64,000 nucleotides of DNA from positions 11,165,059 through 11,229,058 of the forward strand of contig OZ025253.1 in NCBI GenBank assembly GCA_964019135.1. Direction: 5' to 3'. The notes beneath the pieces are model-generated. The model was not told where the DNA came from, searched no databases, and saw nothing but the letters and a program-made list of their open reading frames with translations. Origin of the DNA: Arenicola marina (lineage: Eukaryota; Annelida; Polychaeta; Arenicolidae). Below are positions 11,836-22,140 of the stretch, in pieces (the stretch's first letter is position 1; each line of letters starts with the position of its first letter). Both the position numbers and the translations under genes were made by a program.

Positions 11836-13110
11836 AACGTTGTTTTAACGTTGTGAAATGTCTACTCCAGACTTCTCCCCATTTTGTATTTATGACAACA
11901 GCTACACGCAGCTTAATGTTATTAATCACAACACCATATTAGACAAATTAGTCCAATGTGTGGGACAAACGTTGTAACAACTTTGTCCTGATGTTAACTT
12001 TGAGATGCCGTGATGACAACCAATTAAAAACCAACATTGTGCGAACGTCATGCGTTTGCTGGGTTGATTCCTCAGTTCGCGATTGACGAAAATCCTTCCG
12101 AGCAACAGAACTATACCCCTTGCCCCCTTGTGAAATAATTAATTATTTTATGATTTTAATAACATCTGTCAATTATAGCTGTAAATTTTTTGAATTAATA
12201 CATAAAGGTGTATTTTTTGCCAATAATGTTATAATAAACACAGGGAGCTCTTAGGTAAGACTGAATTGACTCGTTTCCTTCATTATCTTAGTGTTTGTAA
12301 CAACAAAATGTATGATATGGTTGTTGTGTTTTCCATCTATGGGCGCGGTCTTGGTCGCCAAGTTCGCGCGCCCATGGGTGGAGGCATCAGGCAAGCCCGT
12401 GTTAAGAATAACGCGAACAATGAAGAACTTGTGGATATAACCCGCCCTCTCTTCTTTCCAGGTGGAATGAACGTGCATGTCACAGTGGGCCAATTCATAT
12501 TCGACGTTTCAATTGACACGTCCGAGGCAGGCAGTTGGTGCGTAGCGACGAATGGCGGAAGATAGCATCCAGCGAATGGGACTGCACCATTTAAGATGTT
12601 ATCTCCCAGGTAAAAATATCAACAATGCTAGCTCGGGCGGTTTGGAGAGGCCGCTCGACGCAGTTGTGTATGATGGTACGAAGGGAAAAATGTCAGTTCA
12701 ACTACGACATCAGTTTCTCAGGCTTGCGACGCAGAGTTCAACGCAAATCAAATCATGGGACACTGATGGATTTGCGTCGAGTAGAGCACTCCAGCTTGAT
12801 GTTCAGCCTGGTGTGCTAGTTCCTCATGAAAATATTCTTCACATTGGCACTGGACCAAGGGGATGATGGGATGGAACTTGATTCAAGTGTGCCTGCGATG
12901 TGTGAGAACATTGTTGATTCGCCCATAACGCACCAGTCCCGGCGCACAGCGTGGTCCAAGCGGTGTCGATCTATCAGTAGATATACCAGCGAAAATATCA
13001 CTTTAAGAATTCCTGGCAAGTGATGGTGAGGATTCTGACCTACACTTTGGCTCACTGCCACAGGATGGTGTGGAACTTGACGACACTATTCATATTGTGC
13101 GAGAAATTAG
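11836..13110. other. AT-rich to mixed spacer, possibly eroded 5' part of the HECT-like gene
   Basis: 11836-12250 is AT-rich and shows nothing. From 12266 to 13060 there are moderate open frames on the plus strand (for example 12552-12866, with ...VVYDGTKGKMSVQLRHQFL...; another reads an acidic SDGEDSDLHFG segment near 13020-13100). They are in different frames and I recognise none of them. Their position just upstream of the HECT-like relic makes them candidates for its decayed N-terminal region. This is inference only. Confidence 0.35.
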
Positions 13111-14577
13111 GTGGATCGTGGTCTTGTATGTCGCGACTTAATGGCATTTTTTGCACAGGAAAACAAAACCAAGAACACATTTGAAGTCAACATGCTGAGA
13201 CACGACCGAGCGCCAGAAATTGCGGAGGACAATTGCCGAACCAGAGTCATTAGGGCATTTTTTCTTCGATTGTCCATGTATACAACCACTTTGGGAGAGA
13301 TTGGCAACATGGTTAGAGGTGGTTGCCAGAATAAATTTTGCTGCGTTATTATCAGTTAAAAATATTTTACTGGGAATGACAGATGTTTCAAATAGTAAAT
13401 TGTTAAATCATATTGTGCTCATTATTAAGAGATATATATTTGTATCAAAATGGAAAAGTACAATTCCAACTTTCCAAGGGGGCATAAATGCCATAAAATC
13501 CAAGTTTTACACGGAAAGGTATATTGCTCACAGTCACGGCTGGAATCACATTAGGAAATTCCAGAATTGAATTGAATTGAAATCATTTATTTGATCAAAT
13601 TCATGCATACATACACATCACAAAATAAACTTAACATAATATTCGAAAATGATCGGGGGACACCCATTAAGACCAAATCCGTCGCTGTCATGGGTGCAAC
13701 CCATTCAACCATTTTTTTTGACATAGGAGATATAATTTTATGTTAATGTTATGTACATTGTGCCTGATGTAACTTTATCATATGTGCTGTAATTGAAATA
13801 AAAAAAAAAAAAAAAAAAAAAAAATGAAGGTGTGTTGCGTGATGCTCTTACAGAATTCTGGGACACCATACAAAGTGCCAGTATTGCGTCATGACATGAC
13901 CGAACTGGAATGGAAGGCCGTCGCTGTGGTCATTCCAGCACGTGGGTTCCAGCAAGAAGGGATCTACCCGATCAAACGTGCACCCCCTTTTATGCAACAT
14001 GCCTTGTTTGGTAAATGCGATGACGCCAATCTGCTTACATCATACATATTTTAAATTTGTGCCAGAGATGGACAAGACCCTCTTACAAGCCGCTCTGTAG
14101 GACTTTCGTTCCGTGGACGGGGATGACATATTGGAAGTAATGGAACAGCACGCCGCGAAGCAACACATAAATGCCGATAACGTGCAACGCAGCGTATGGG
14201 AAATTGTGCATAAAGAATTGGTGCAGACGCCAATGTTTAATGTTGTTGACTGCTTTCATAAGATGCACACAACACCTCTAGCACAAGATGATATAACAGG
14301 TCTCTACAAAAACTTGCAGCCAACTCCAAAGAAAGTCCTGAAAATCCTCGAGTTGCCGGCAGAGATGAGCGGAGAAGAAAGCACTCTTGCTACATACGTG
14401 AAGAAAGTGGTGCGAGAAATGGACGATCCGGAGTATCTTGAACTGTTTCTCTGTTTCTGTACAGGATCAGACGTGATGAGCCGCAAAGTTGTGTACATGT
14501 GTTTCACATCGACAGATACCTCTGACAATGTCCGATGTCCATCATCACACACATGTGGATGCGCCATAATCCTCTGC
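13111..14577 (+). pseudogene. HECT-type E3 ubiquitin ligase-like pseudogene, interrupted and truncated
   Basis: Four collinear pieces read as one protein. 13111-13230 reads VDRGLVCRDLMAFFAQEN...EIAEDN. After an inserted retroelement, 13826-13867 resumes with EGVLRDALTEFWDT. A frameshift leads to KVPVLRHDMTELEWKAVAVV, then GFQQEGIYPIKRAPPFMQ (to 14051). Another shift gives KFVPEMDKTLLQAAL, an in-frame TAG (14098-14100), then DFRSVDGDDILEVMEQH on to ELFLCFCTGSDV and CPSSHTCGC. The last block matches the HECT C-lobe pattern (F-TGS, then P-SHTC); the candidate catalytic Cys codon is 14554-14556. HECT C-lobes transfer ubiquitin through this cysteine. The protein is cut off about five residues later by a C-rich minisatellite. 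Two or more frameshifts, a stop, an insertion and 3' loss show it is dead. The HECT assignment rests on recalled motifs, not a search. Confidence 0.78.
13231..13823 (+). mobile_element. 5'-truncated non-LTR retrotransposon 3' end inserted in the HECT-like exon
   Basis: The frame ending at 13570 reads ESLGHFFFDCPCIQPLWERL...NHIVLIIKRYIFVSKWK...TERYIAHSHGW. This is the C-terminal tail, with a Cys-containing motif, that follows reverse transcriptase in L1/Tx1-like elements. A 3' UTR of about 230 bp (13571-13798) contains TTGAATTGAATTGAAAT, and the element ends in about 24 A residues (13799-13823). The host coding sequence stops at GCGGAGGACAAT and resumes at GAAGGTGTGTTG immediately after the A tail, which fixes both insertion boundaries. 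The RT domain itself is absent (5' truncation on insertion). Confidence 0.85.
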
Positions 14578-15762
14578 CCCCCCCCCGCCACAATGCTCTA
14601 CCCCACCACCCCGCTACAATACTCTACTACCCTCGGCCACAATGCTCTACTCCCCCCTCCCCGCCACAATGCTCTATACCCCCCCCCCGCCACAATATTC
14701 TACTCCCCTCGGCCACAATGCTCTACTCCCCCCTCCCCGCCACAATGCTCTACTGCCCCCCCGCCACAATGCTCTACACCCTCCCCTCCCGCCACAATGC
14801 TCTACCCCCTCCTCCCCGCCACAATGCTCTACACCCCCCCCCCGCCACAATGCTCTACTGCCCCCGCCACAATGCTCTACTCCGCCCCCAGCCACAATGC
14901 TCTACTCCCCCCCCGCCACAATCCTCTACTCCGCCCCCCGCCTCAATGCTCTACTCCCCACCGTCACCTTACTTTACTACGCCCCCCGCCCCAATGCTCT
15001 ACTCCCCCCGCCACAATCCTCTACTCCGCCCCCCGCCTCAATGCTCTACTCCCCCCCGTCACCTTACTTTACTACGCCCCCCGCCCCAATGCTCTACTCC
15101 CCCCGCCACAATCCTCTACTCCGCCCCCCGCCTCAATGCTCTACCCCCCCACGCCACAATGCTTTACTCCCCCCCGCCACAATACTTTACTACGCGCCCC
15201 GCTACAATCCTCTACTCCCCCCGCCACAATGGTCTACTCCATCCCCACCACAATCCTCTACTCCGCCCCTCGCCTCAATACTCTAACCCCCCCCCCGCCA
15301 CAATGCTCTACTACCCCGCGCCACAATCCTCTGCTCCCCCCCCCCCCAGCCACAATGCTCTACTCCCCCCGCCACAATCCTCTGCTCCCCCCCCAGCCAC
15401 AATGCTCTACTCCCCCCGCCACAATGCTCTACTCCCCCCCCCCCGTCACAATGCTCTACTCCCCCTGCCACAATCCTCTACTCCGCCCCCCGCCTCAATG
15501 CTCTACTCGCCCCCCCCCCGCCTCAATCCTCTACTCCCCCCCGCCACAATGCTCTACTACCCTCCGCCACAATCCTCTGCCACCCCCCCCCCCCGCCACA
15601 ATGCTCTAGCCCCCCCGCCACAATACTCTACTACGCCCCTCGCCACAACGCTCTACTCCCTCCCCCCCGCCACAATGCTCTACTCCCCCCCGCCACAATG
15701 CTCTACTTCCCCCGCCACGATTCTCTACCCCCCCCCCCCTCCTCCCCCACCCCGCCACAGGG
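14568..15762 (+). repeat. C-rich 23-28-bp minisatellite (CGCCACAATGCTCTACTCCCCC)
   Basis: About 47 units with a fixed core (CCACAATGCTCTACT or CCACAATCCTCTACT) and a variable C tract, so the period drifts from 23 to 28 bp. The open frame of the HECT relic runs on through it as Pro/His/Asn-rich sequence, which is not protein-like. The first unit (14561 onward, GCGCCATAATCCTCTGCCCC) overlaps the end of the HECT-like frame. Confidence 0.93.
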
Positions 15763-15763
15763 G

Positions 15764-16019
15764 GCCGGCGCTATAGCTCAGTGGGCTAAAGCGTTCGCTT
15801 TGACTGCTCTGGCCACCTGAGAGCCTAACGGGCACGTGGATCGGTGGTTCGAGCCCTGCTGTGGTCATGTCTGTGGGGTCGCAAGATAAAGATCTCATGT
15901 CCTTCTTCGTAAAGAGTAGTGGGTTGCCCCCCGGGACATGACTCCACTCTCCCTTCCTTCTCCCATTGACGCGATATGACCAAAAGGGGTTAAAGCGTCC
16001 TGAATAACCAACCAACCAA
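15764..16019 (+). mobile_element. tRNA-derived SINE
   Basis: Contains an RNA polymerase III A box, TAGCTCAGTGGG (15774-15785), and B box, GGTTCGAGCCC (15846-15856), about 60 bp apart. These lie in a tRNA-like 5' part followed by a roughly 150-bp unrelated body and a tail of tandem AACC units (AACCAACCAACCAA) before a C run. The tRNA cloverleaf is degraded and the body is too long for a tRNA gene, so a SINE is the better call. It sits directly after the C-rich minisatellite. Confidence 0.82.
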
Positions 16020-16411
16020 TCCCCCCCCCCCCGCCACAACGCGGTCTGTCTGTTGCGGCACTCATCTCTTAAGCTGCGTGTCGAGCTCTTTCCCGCCAAA
16101 ACTAAGCCAAGGCGAAATTGATATCAACATTTGCAGAAAACACGATTGTTTCATTCTATAAATTCAGAAACCTGATACACATCGCCGTTTCGGCTGTGGT
16201 GTGGCAAACGTGTCTATCCCGGGACACCACAGAACTCGGTCGCGGCACTGCTACTTATAACAAAGCATCGCGAAGCGCACAAACTGATGACGTTTACCAC
16301 TAAAATGAAAACTTGTGGTAAATTGTTATAACGGACAAGGCTAAGAGACACTATTTGGCAGTCTGGCATGGGTGGAGTAGAGACAAAAGAAGTCTTGAAT
16401 GATTCATAGAA
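16020..16411. other. spacer without recognisable gene
   Basis: Short open frames on both strands with no familiar motif. It separates the SINE tail from the first promoter-like module. Confidence 0.6.
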
Positions 16412-16618
16412 ATGGCCTGACGTCACAATTTTGGTGCGCATGCGTCGTAGGTGAAAATACGGAGCCTCGTTATCGCGCAGGTGAAAACATTGCCACGTAG
16501 TTATAAATCTGCATGCAATTCTCGTGTTTTGTGTCTTTTGTACTAGTTTTGTTCCGTGGGTTTGCGTCTGTTTTTCTTGCGTTGTGTTATGTCCTAGAAC
16601 TATTCGGAAACCCTACCT
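16412..16618 (+). promoter_or_regulatory. promoter plus first-exon module, copy 1 (broken)
   Basis: Palindromic CRE octamer TGACGTCA (16418-16425), then an NRF1-like TGCGCATGCG (16435-16444), GAGCCTCGTTATCGCGC, and 171 bp after the CRE an ATGTCCTAG that gives Met-Ser-stop (16589). The order matches the module at 17812-18003. It could be a duplicated core promoter whose first exon has mutated in this copy. Function is inferred from motif order only. Confidence 0.5.
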
Positions 16619-16628
16619 GGTGTAGTTA

Positions 16629-16954
16629 TAGCCCCAGTTCTGTGGCTGTAGGACGGGCAAAAATCTGACAGGGCCCGTTTGTTCACAACGTCCGCCAAGA
16701 CGAGCGGCGAATGAGCGGGCGATTCGAAATTTGTTGTGTGGGAAAAGATGGACATGTCATGGAACATCAGGTCTGTTGAAAGATGTCAACAGTGCTACCC
16801 AATAACATAACATCTATGGAGTTAACGAAATACTGAATTCGGCAGTGAGTGTTGCTTAGTTTGTTTCACAGAGATGCGGTTAGACCGAAACCCAAGGCGT
16901 TCCGCGGTCACAGGCTTGCTTGGCTCTGTGGCTGTAGCCACAGAACTGGGGCTA
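16629..16954. mobile_element. short inverted-repeat (MITE-like) element
   Basis: A perfect 19-bp inverted repeat, TAGCCCCAGTTCTGTGGCT (16629-16647) and its complement (16936-16954), bounds 326 bp. If the outer TA is the target duplication, the ends are GCCCC...GGGGC, as in Tc1/mariner-type MITEs. The right end also holds a small hairpin (TCTGTGGCT, GT, AGCCACAGA; 16924-16943). No transposase frame is present. Confidence 0.65.
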
Positions 16955-17811
16955 GCGTAGTTAGTGCCAGGTACCCAGAAAACTAAAAGTAGCTGACCTA
17001 AACCCAACGAAGCAACAGAGAAATGGGTGACTGTCTTCTTGGGATGAAGCCTGTTGTTATGAGTAGACCCATGCAAAAACTTAATGCAGAAACAACTTTA
17101 TGTAGGCCAGAATTAATGCATATTGAAACATCATAATTTCCATTAATCCAGTGGATATCCCCATCCCTCATTTGTTGCTGCTACGTTCTCACCTCCTACT
17201 TGCTGACACATAATTGGAAACGTACCTAACTAAGTGGTCCTAATTGATAAGGCCCAAAACAAATGCATACCCTGAGTTTGGGGAAAAGACATTTTCTCTT
17301 GCCCTCAATTTGTGGATAAAAAATATTCTTGTTGAACTTGACAGAAAATTCGCTCCTGAACAAAATGGGGGGTGGAACAGGGTGGCTCGGTTCTCTGATC
17401 TCTTTTTTTGGGGTTAGCATGTTCTCTGATCTCTGATTTTTTGGTTGGCATGTTCTCTGATCTTAGGCAGTATCTTTGATCTCAGATTTTTCTCTGATCT
17501 CTGATATTTGATTTTTCCCAAGGCTTGATCTGAGATCTCGGATGTTTGTAGGCCCATCTTCTATGATCTTAGATTGTTTTCCACTGCCACCCCCCCCCCC
17601 CCTTCCAAAAAAAACCCTGCATTGAACTTGACAGAATTGCTTGAATTTTAATTTGTCATTTATTGAAGAAGTTGCCTTGAACTTCTTGAACTTGAAAATT
17701 ACTTCCCCTCAATCTTATAACCTTGTGGTGAAAAATTATTCATATTTTAATTTTTTTTGATTCGGTGGGGGGGGGGGGGGGTAGGGGCTTTTATTTGTGT
17801 CATGGTAATGG
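16955..17811. other. spacer with degenerate TCTGATCTC simple repeat
   Basis: No gene is recognised. From about 17385 to 17575 there is an irregular low-complexity run built from TTCTCTGATCTCTGAT-like words. C and G homopolymer tracts lie at about 17587-17601 and 17766-17781. Confidence 0.6.
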
Positions 17812-18000
17812 ACTGACGTCACAATTTTTGTGCGCATGCAGACTAAGCGCACTGAGCCTCGTTATCGCGCCCTTGAAAACTTTCCCGCGGATACGTAAGC
17901 ATAGCGTCTTTCTCAGTGTTTTCTGTCGAATTTGTCCGTGGTTTCGCGCCCGTTTTTATTTATTTAACGATGTCCTACGAATTTTTGGAATGCTTGCCTG
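17812..18000 (+). promoter_or_regulatory. promoter plus first-exon module, copy 2
   Basis: TGACGTCA (17814-17821), TGTGCGCATGCA (17829-17840) and GAGCCTCGTTATCGCGC precede, by 156 bp, an ATG (17970) that opens MSYEFLECLP and then meets a splice-donor-like CCTG|GTGAGG at 18000/18001. This copy keeps the frame that is broken at 16589. It could be the first exon of an unidentified gene or part of a dispersed repeat. No second exon was found. Confidence 0.42.
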
Positions 18001-18348
18001 GTGAGGCTAGGGCCAGGGGGGTGACTCAAAAAGGGTTGTATAATGCTCTATAGATCAACCGATTTTTACCCCTAGCTAACAATAATGCTTGTCATAAATT
18101 TGGCAAAAAAATAATTAAACCCTTGACCGGATAGAAAATATTTCCCTTCATTTTTCATTTCTTGGGGTAAGGGTGGGGAGGGGGTTTGCTAAACAAAAAA
18201 GGTTACATTAATCTTGTTCTCATATTAGATAAAGACAAATTCTTGCTCTCATATTACCCAATAAAAATAATATTGCTCCCATTGCAGCGTAAATATTTGT
18301 GGCCCAAGCTAGAAATGATAGCCAAGAAATAGTCCTGCCCCCACCCCC

Positions 18349-18541
18349 AGCGTGGATACAGGAATTACCAAAAGGGGACGGGGGGAAGTCCAATAAAAGC
18401 TTGCGACCGAGGGGGAGGGGGGAGCACTATAAAAGGGCGGGGGGCCCACACCTCAGACGGCCTAACTTTTGCATTGAAAAACAGCATTCCTCCTCAAAAA
18501 GCGAGGGGAGGTCCGGCCCCCCCTGGATCCGCCCATGCCCC
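18349..18541. mobile_element. short repeat with CAGSGTGGATMCAGG-type ends
   Basis: Left end CAGCGTGGATACAGGA and right end CCTGGATCCGCCCATG are imperfect inverted repeats around about 190 bp of G/C-rich filler. Similar termini recur at 62519-62697, and the right end alone recurs at 44268-44293 (CCTGGATCCGCCGCTG). CAGGGGCGGATC-type ends resemble hAT MITEs; this is inference from recall. Confidence 0.5.
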
Positions 18542-18784
18542 CCCCCCGCCCTTGTTTCGTCTTGCATATTGTGGTTGGAGCAATCCCAGACCTTGCACTG
18601 CTTCAGCATGATTTTATTTGCATAGGCAGAGCTATATGTATAGGGAAAGTACGGCGTCCGATATGTGGAGAATCAGAGCGGAACGCATGCAAATGGCTGG
18701 GCCACGTGCGTTTGTTTTCATCGGCGCTCGGTGCGCCGCCTGGCGAGTATATTGCGCATGACCCGAAGTCCATTTCTATAAATA

Positions 18785-19748
18785 GGGCTACACAGTCTCG
18801 TTCGCTTAGACTTGCGGTTTACTCATTTTGGGGACAAACAAACGAAGCACGTGTTCGGAACGAGTTTAGAATCTCTGCGCACACTGGTATCCTGACTACC
18901 TGTTACGTAGAGGTGACGTGTATGTTACGCAAAGAGAGAGACTGGGAACCAGACTACCTGCGCAAAAGCCAGGCGCGGAGGGGTGGGTCCATTGCGGAAG
19001 GCCTAGCGCTATGATTAAGAATATTTAAGAAATATAGCTTCACAAAACGGATAGAGGACATATTTTTTATTCGTTTGCGTCATCACAATGACGAATATTT
19101 GTTACGACGGGACAATACGACTGAGAAACTAACGTTTGTGGTTTTTTACGTTTTCTACGAAAACGAGGCATTATGACGTCACCCGGATTCTCCCCGGTGA
19201 CAACGTTGGCGCAACGCTTCAAACAGAAAACTTACAAAAATTAAGAAACTTGGTTTTTTTCGTGATCCAAAAGTGATACGAAAACATCCAACTGGTCTTA
19301 TTTTATCTTTACCATGTGGTTTAATGACGCACCCGTGTGTTGTTACTCCATGCACTGCATATCTTGATAGCGCAATGGTTAAGTCGATCCCTTGCTCTCG
19401 CCATTTTTGTTACCGTGGAGGCACGCGAAACTCTGTGACGTCACTCGCTGGATGGTGAACTTGCCAAAGCCCGGGTGCAGGGCTAAATTTAGAACGTTAT
19501 TTTTAGCTTTCGAGTGTTTTGAAGACGGATTTTTCCTTGTATATTCCCAAAGTTCTGCGCTTCATCGCCTGCAACTATTTTAACGTATATCTCCCATAGC
19601 CATGGTTAGTGAAATGGTACTCATAGTCTTTAGAATAAACCTGGACAGAAATTGACTTATAGCTTCCTATACTTCAACATGGAGCACGTGTGTTTGTTTG
19701 TCCCCAAAACTGAAGTCTCGCGGCCCGATCGCAAGAAATGTATAGCCC
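18785..19748. mobile_element. TA-flanked inverted-repeat element (964 bp)
   Basis: The ends GGGCTACACAG... and ...TGTATAGCCC are inverted and flanked by TA on both sides (18783-18784 and 19749-19750). The imperfect terminal repeats extend about 70 bp and share TTTTGGGGACAAACAAAC near a CACGTG. The interior contains two TGACGTCA sites (19174, 19436) and no transposase-like frame. A related terminus is seen at 24936-25004. Probably a non-autonomous DNA transposon. Confidence 0.6.
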
Positions 19749-20035
19749 TATTCAAGGACTGATTCTTATTTGTATTTTGACCTCTTCAGTTTTGGCGGGA
19801 AAAAGCTCGACATGCACCTTCAACTTTTATCTGCTGTTGTTCTTTGAGGTTCCTTGACGAAGTTTATGCGTGTTTTGTACCAAAGGGGCATTAAATACAC
19901 ATTTCATATTTCTATGTGTAATGTTCTGCTGTATGAAATATGAAAGCAACGGCAGCACTTAACATAATAGAGAGTTATTGCACTACGCTTTCGCGCCACT
20001 GATACGCATGCCGATTCGTTATTGCCGATGGTTCT
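19749..20035. other. spacer, nothing recognised
   Basis: AT-leaning sequence without a supported feature. Confidence 0.6.
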
Positions 20036-20430
20036 AGGACAAGTCCCCCCCGGAAAATGCCCCCCCCCGGACAACTCCCCCCCCCCGACAAGTCCCCCCC
20101 ACCCCGGACAAGTCCCCCCCTGACAACTTCCCCCCGGACAATTCCCCCCCGGACAAATTCTCCCCGGACAATTCCCCCTTAGGACAACTTCCCCCCGGAC
20201 AACTCCCCCCTACGAGACAACTTCCCCCCAGACAATTCCCCCCGGACAATTCCCCCCCAGTCAGTTCCCCCCCGGACAACCCCCGCCCCCCCCCCCCCAC
20301 TACAATCCCCCACCTGGAAAATGTTCCCCTTGGGCCAGTCCCCCCCGGCAAGTTGCCCCCGGACAATACCCCCCTGGACGATAACCACCCCCTGGAAACA
20401 CCCACCCACAAACGGACAAGCCCCCCCCCC
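20036..20430. repeat. C-rich degenerate array (GGACAACTCCCCCC)
   Basis: About 22 irregular units of 14-20 bp: GGACAA or GACAAG followed by C runs. The minus strand reads as a Gly-Gly-Xaa-Leu-Ser collagen-like frame, which the repeat explains. A loosely similar patch occurs at 11278-11335. Confidence 0.85.
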
Positions 20431-20705
20431 CTTCTCCTTCCGACACGTAGGAATACTTTGGGAGGACATCCGGGTGGGATAGACACTGGCAGTCATGGCA
20501 AAGTTCATGGTGGTTAATTATTTGAACACTTTCGACATGAACTGGAATATATAGTCAATAGCTGCAATTGGATGTGCACATCAAGATAAATTCCAGATTT
20601 CTGCTCCGGGGATTGAGAGAAAAATTGCGTAAAAAGAGGTTATTTAGGCGACACATATGTATATACCTAAATACATCTAGTACCCCCCCCCCCCATTCCC
20701 CGCCA

Positions 20706-20822
20706 ATGGGGTGCGAGTGGTGCACGAGGAAATATGTATTTCCTTCCACCTTGGCACGCCATGTGCGCAGCCATGGAACGACAAGAGTTAACTCACTCAT
20801 GAGTGAGGTATCACCCATATAA
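20706..20822 (+). pseudogene. C2H2 zinc-finger fragment
   Basis: The frame reads MGCEWCTRKYVFPSTLARH then VRSH, a complete C2H2 finger with spacing C-x2-C-x12-H-x3-H (Cys codons 20712 and 20721). It ends in a stop at 20820-20822. Another frame just beyond (about 20830-20925) reads FCPRCDKKSYGEPNLL with a C-x2-C pair but no His pair. The in-frame sequence upstream (from 20568) is Arg/Lys-rich and then a C tract, without a clear start. C2H2 fingers bind DNA, usually in tandem; a lone finger without neighbours suggests a gene relic or an isolated exon. No splice sites were convincing. Confidence 0.6.
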
Positions 20823-21467
20823 AAAATTATAGGTTTCTGCCCACGTTGTGACAAAAAGTCATATGGTGAACCAAATTTACTTCCGTCCAAACAAAACTGT
20901 ATTCTATGTAACACATTTACTTACTAAAGTACCTAAAGTGCATTTGGTCAACGAAAGTTACTTTCGTCTTGACGATTAAGTGACTGCGGAGGCGGGGGGG
21001 TGGGCACTATCTATAGCTAGGTAAACAAATACGTATCACACAAATAACACTTTTTTTCACCTTTTCTTCTTTCCCCGGAGCAGAAACCTGCATTTGCCCT
21101 CGATGTCGGATGTACCCATTATCTCTATCGTCAGAAAAAGAAAAGAATGTCGGTGTCTAGTTGGATGCCTTCTTAACCAAACCTTTCTCTCGCGATGACA
21201 ACAAAATGGCGTATTTTATATTCTCTGGCTCTCATATGACCACTATCGTATGGGCGGCATACCCGCACCATCGTAGAGGTAGTGCCCCCCAAGGTCTCTA
21301 GCATAAAGGAGCACGCCCCTGCTGTGACGTCCACTGCCCATTGTGGTGCGGGGCGTTGTGGGGTGGGGTGAGGTGGGGGGTGGGGGTGGGGTGCATGCTT
21401 CTCTTCGAAGCGTGATCGCGCCAAACACAATGCATTTTAGGAAGGATGGTGTATAATTATACAGTTG
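20823..21467. other. spacer, nothing recognised
   Basis: Apart from the possible second zinc-finger remnant at its left edge, no gene is seen. An inverted pair TTTCTGCTCCGGGGA / TCCCCGGAGCAGAAA lies at about 20597-20611 and 21074-21088, so 20.6-21.1 kb may be an inverted-repeat unit. A G/T-rich purine tract lies at 21357-21392. Confidence 0.45.
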
Positions 21468-21556
21468 TTTGCTGTCGGTCTCTGTGTCACCTATCTGTGT
21501 GTTGTCGGCATGTGTGTCAATGAGCTGTGTGCTGTCGGTATGTTTGTTACTGAGCC
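21468..21556 (+). repeat. 30-bp direct repeat, three copies
   Basis: Three diverged copies of GCTGTCGGTATGTGTGTC...GAGCTGTGT about 30 bp apart. The last copy overlaps the left arm of the hairpin at 21545-21700. Confidence 0.75.
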
Positions 21557-21700
21557 ACCGCAAACCCAAGCGCCCGAGGCAGGGAGGGGGGAGGGGTCGA
21601 CATGATAGAAAGAAAGAGATCTTGCTTTCTATCATGTCGACCCCCCACCCTCTTTCCGAAGCTTGGGGTTCATGTGACGGTTTAGGTGTCACCAAACTGT
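21545..21700. repeat. long imperfect hairpin with a perfect 17-bp core
   Basis: GTCGACATGATAGAAAG (21596-21612) and its exact complement (21625-21641) flank a 12-base spacer. Outward, the arms remain similar: purine-rich AGGCAGGGAGG on the left against CCACCCTCTTTCC on the right, then AAACCCAAGC against GCTTGGGGTT. Arms total roughly 45-75 bases. It could be a snap-back MITE or a hairpin RNA locus. Confidence 0.75.
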
Positions 21701-21744
21701 GTGCTGTGCAATTTCATTGACTACACGATGTGTTATTGCTGAGG

Positions 21745-22140
21745 TCCTGCAGGGCTCAGCTCTAATCTGCACGGAGCGGCTCTGATCTGCAGGGAGCGGC
21801 TTTGATCTACAGGGCGCAGCTCTGATCTGCAGGGCGCGGCTTTGATCTGCAGGGCTCAGCTTTAATCTGCACGGACCGGCTCTGATCTGCAGGGCGCAGC
21901 TCTGATCTGCAGGGCGCGGCTCTGATCTGCAGAGCGCGGCTTTGATCTGCGGGGCGCAGCTCTGACCAGCAGGTCGCGGCTCTGATCTGCAGGGCGCGGC
22001 TTTGATCTGCAGGGCGCAGCTCTGACCAGCAGGGGGCAGCTCTGATCTTCAGGGAGCAGCTCTGATCTGCAAGGCGCAGTTCTGATCTGCAGGTCGCGGC
22101 TCTGATCTGCAGGGAGCAGCTCTAATCAGCAGGGAGCAGA
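21745..22140 (+). repeat. 20-bp tandem array (CTCTGATCTGCAGGGCGCGG)
   Basis: About 20 units of 20 bp with variants CTTTGATCTGC, CTCTGACCAGC and AGGGAGCAG. There is no coding signal. The 320 bases that follow (22141-22460) show nothing. Confidence 0.93.

Noticed and set aside
14580..15609. C-terminal continuation of the HECT-like frame as a Pro-rich domain
   Set aside because: The frame enters the CGCCACAATGCTCTAC minisatellite; the peptide is the translated repeat.
15764..15860. A genuine tRNA gene
   Set aside because: A and B boxes are present, but no good acceptor or anticodon stem can be paired and a SINE body and AACC tail follow.
19368..19470. tRNA-like sequence (TAGCGCAATGGTTAAG...) and the similar GGCGCAATGGTTTAGAC at position 1
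   Set aside because: An A-box-like word is present, but no B box at a proper distance; too weak to call.
20036..20486. Collagen-like protein on the minus strand (GGELSGGKLSGG)
   Set aside because: Low-complexity translation of the C-rich GGACAACTCCCC array.
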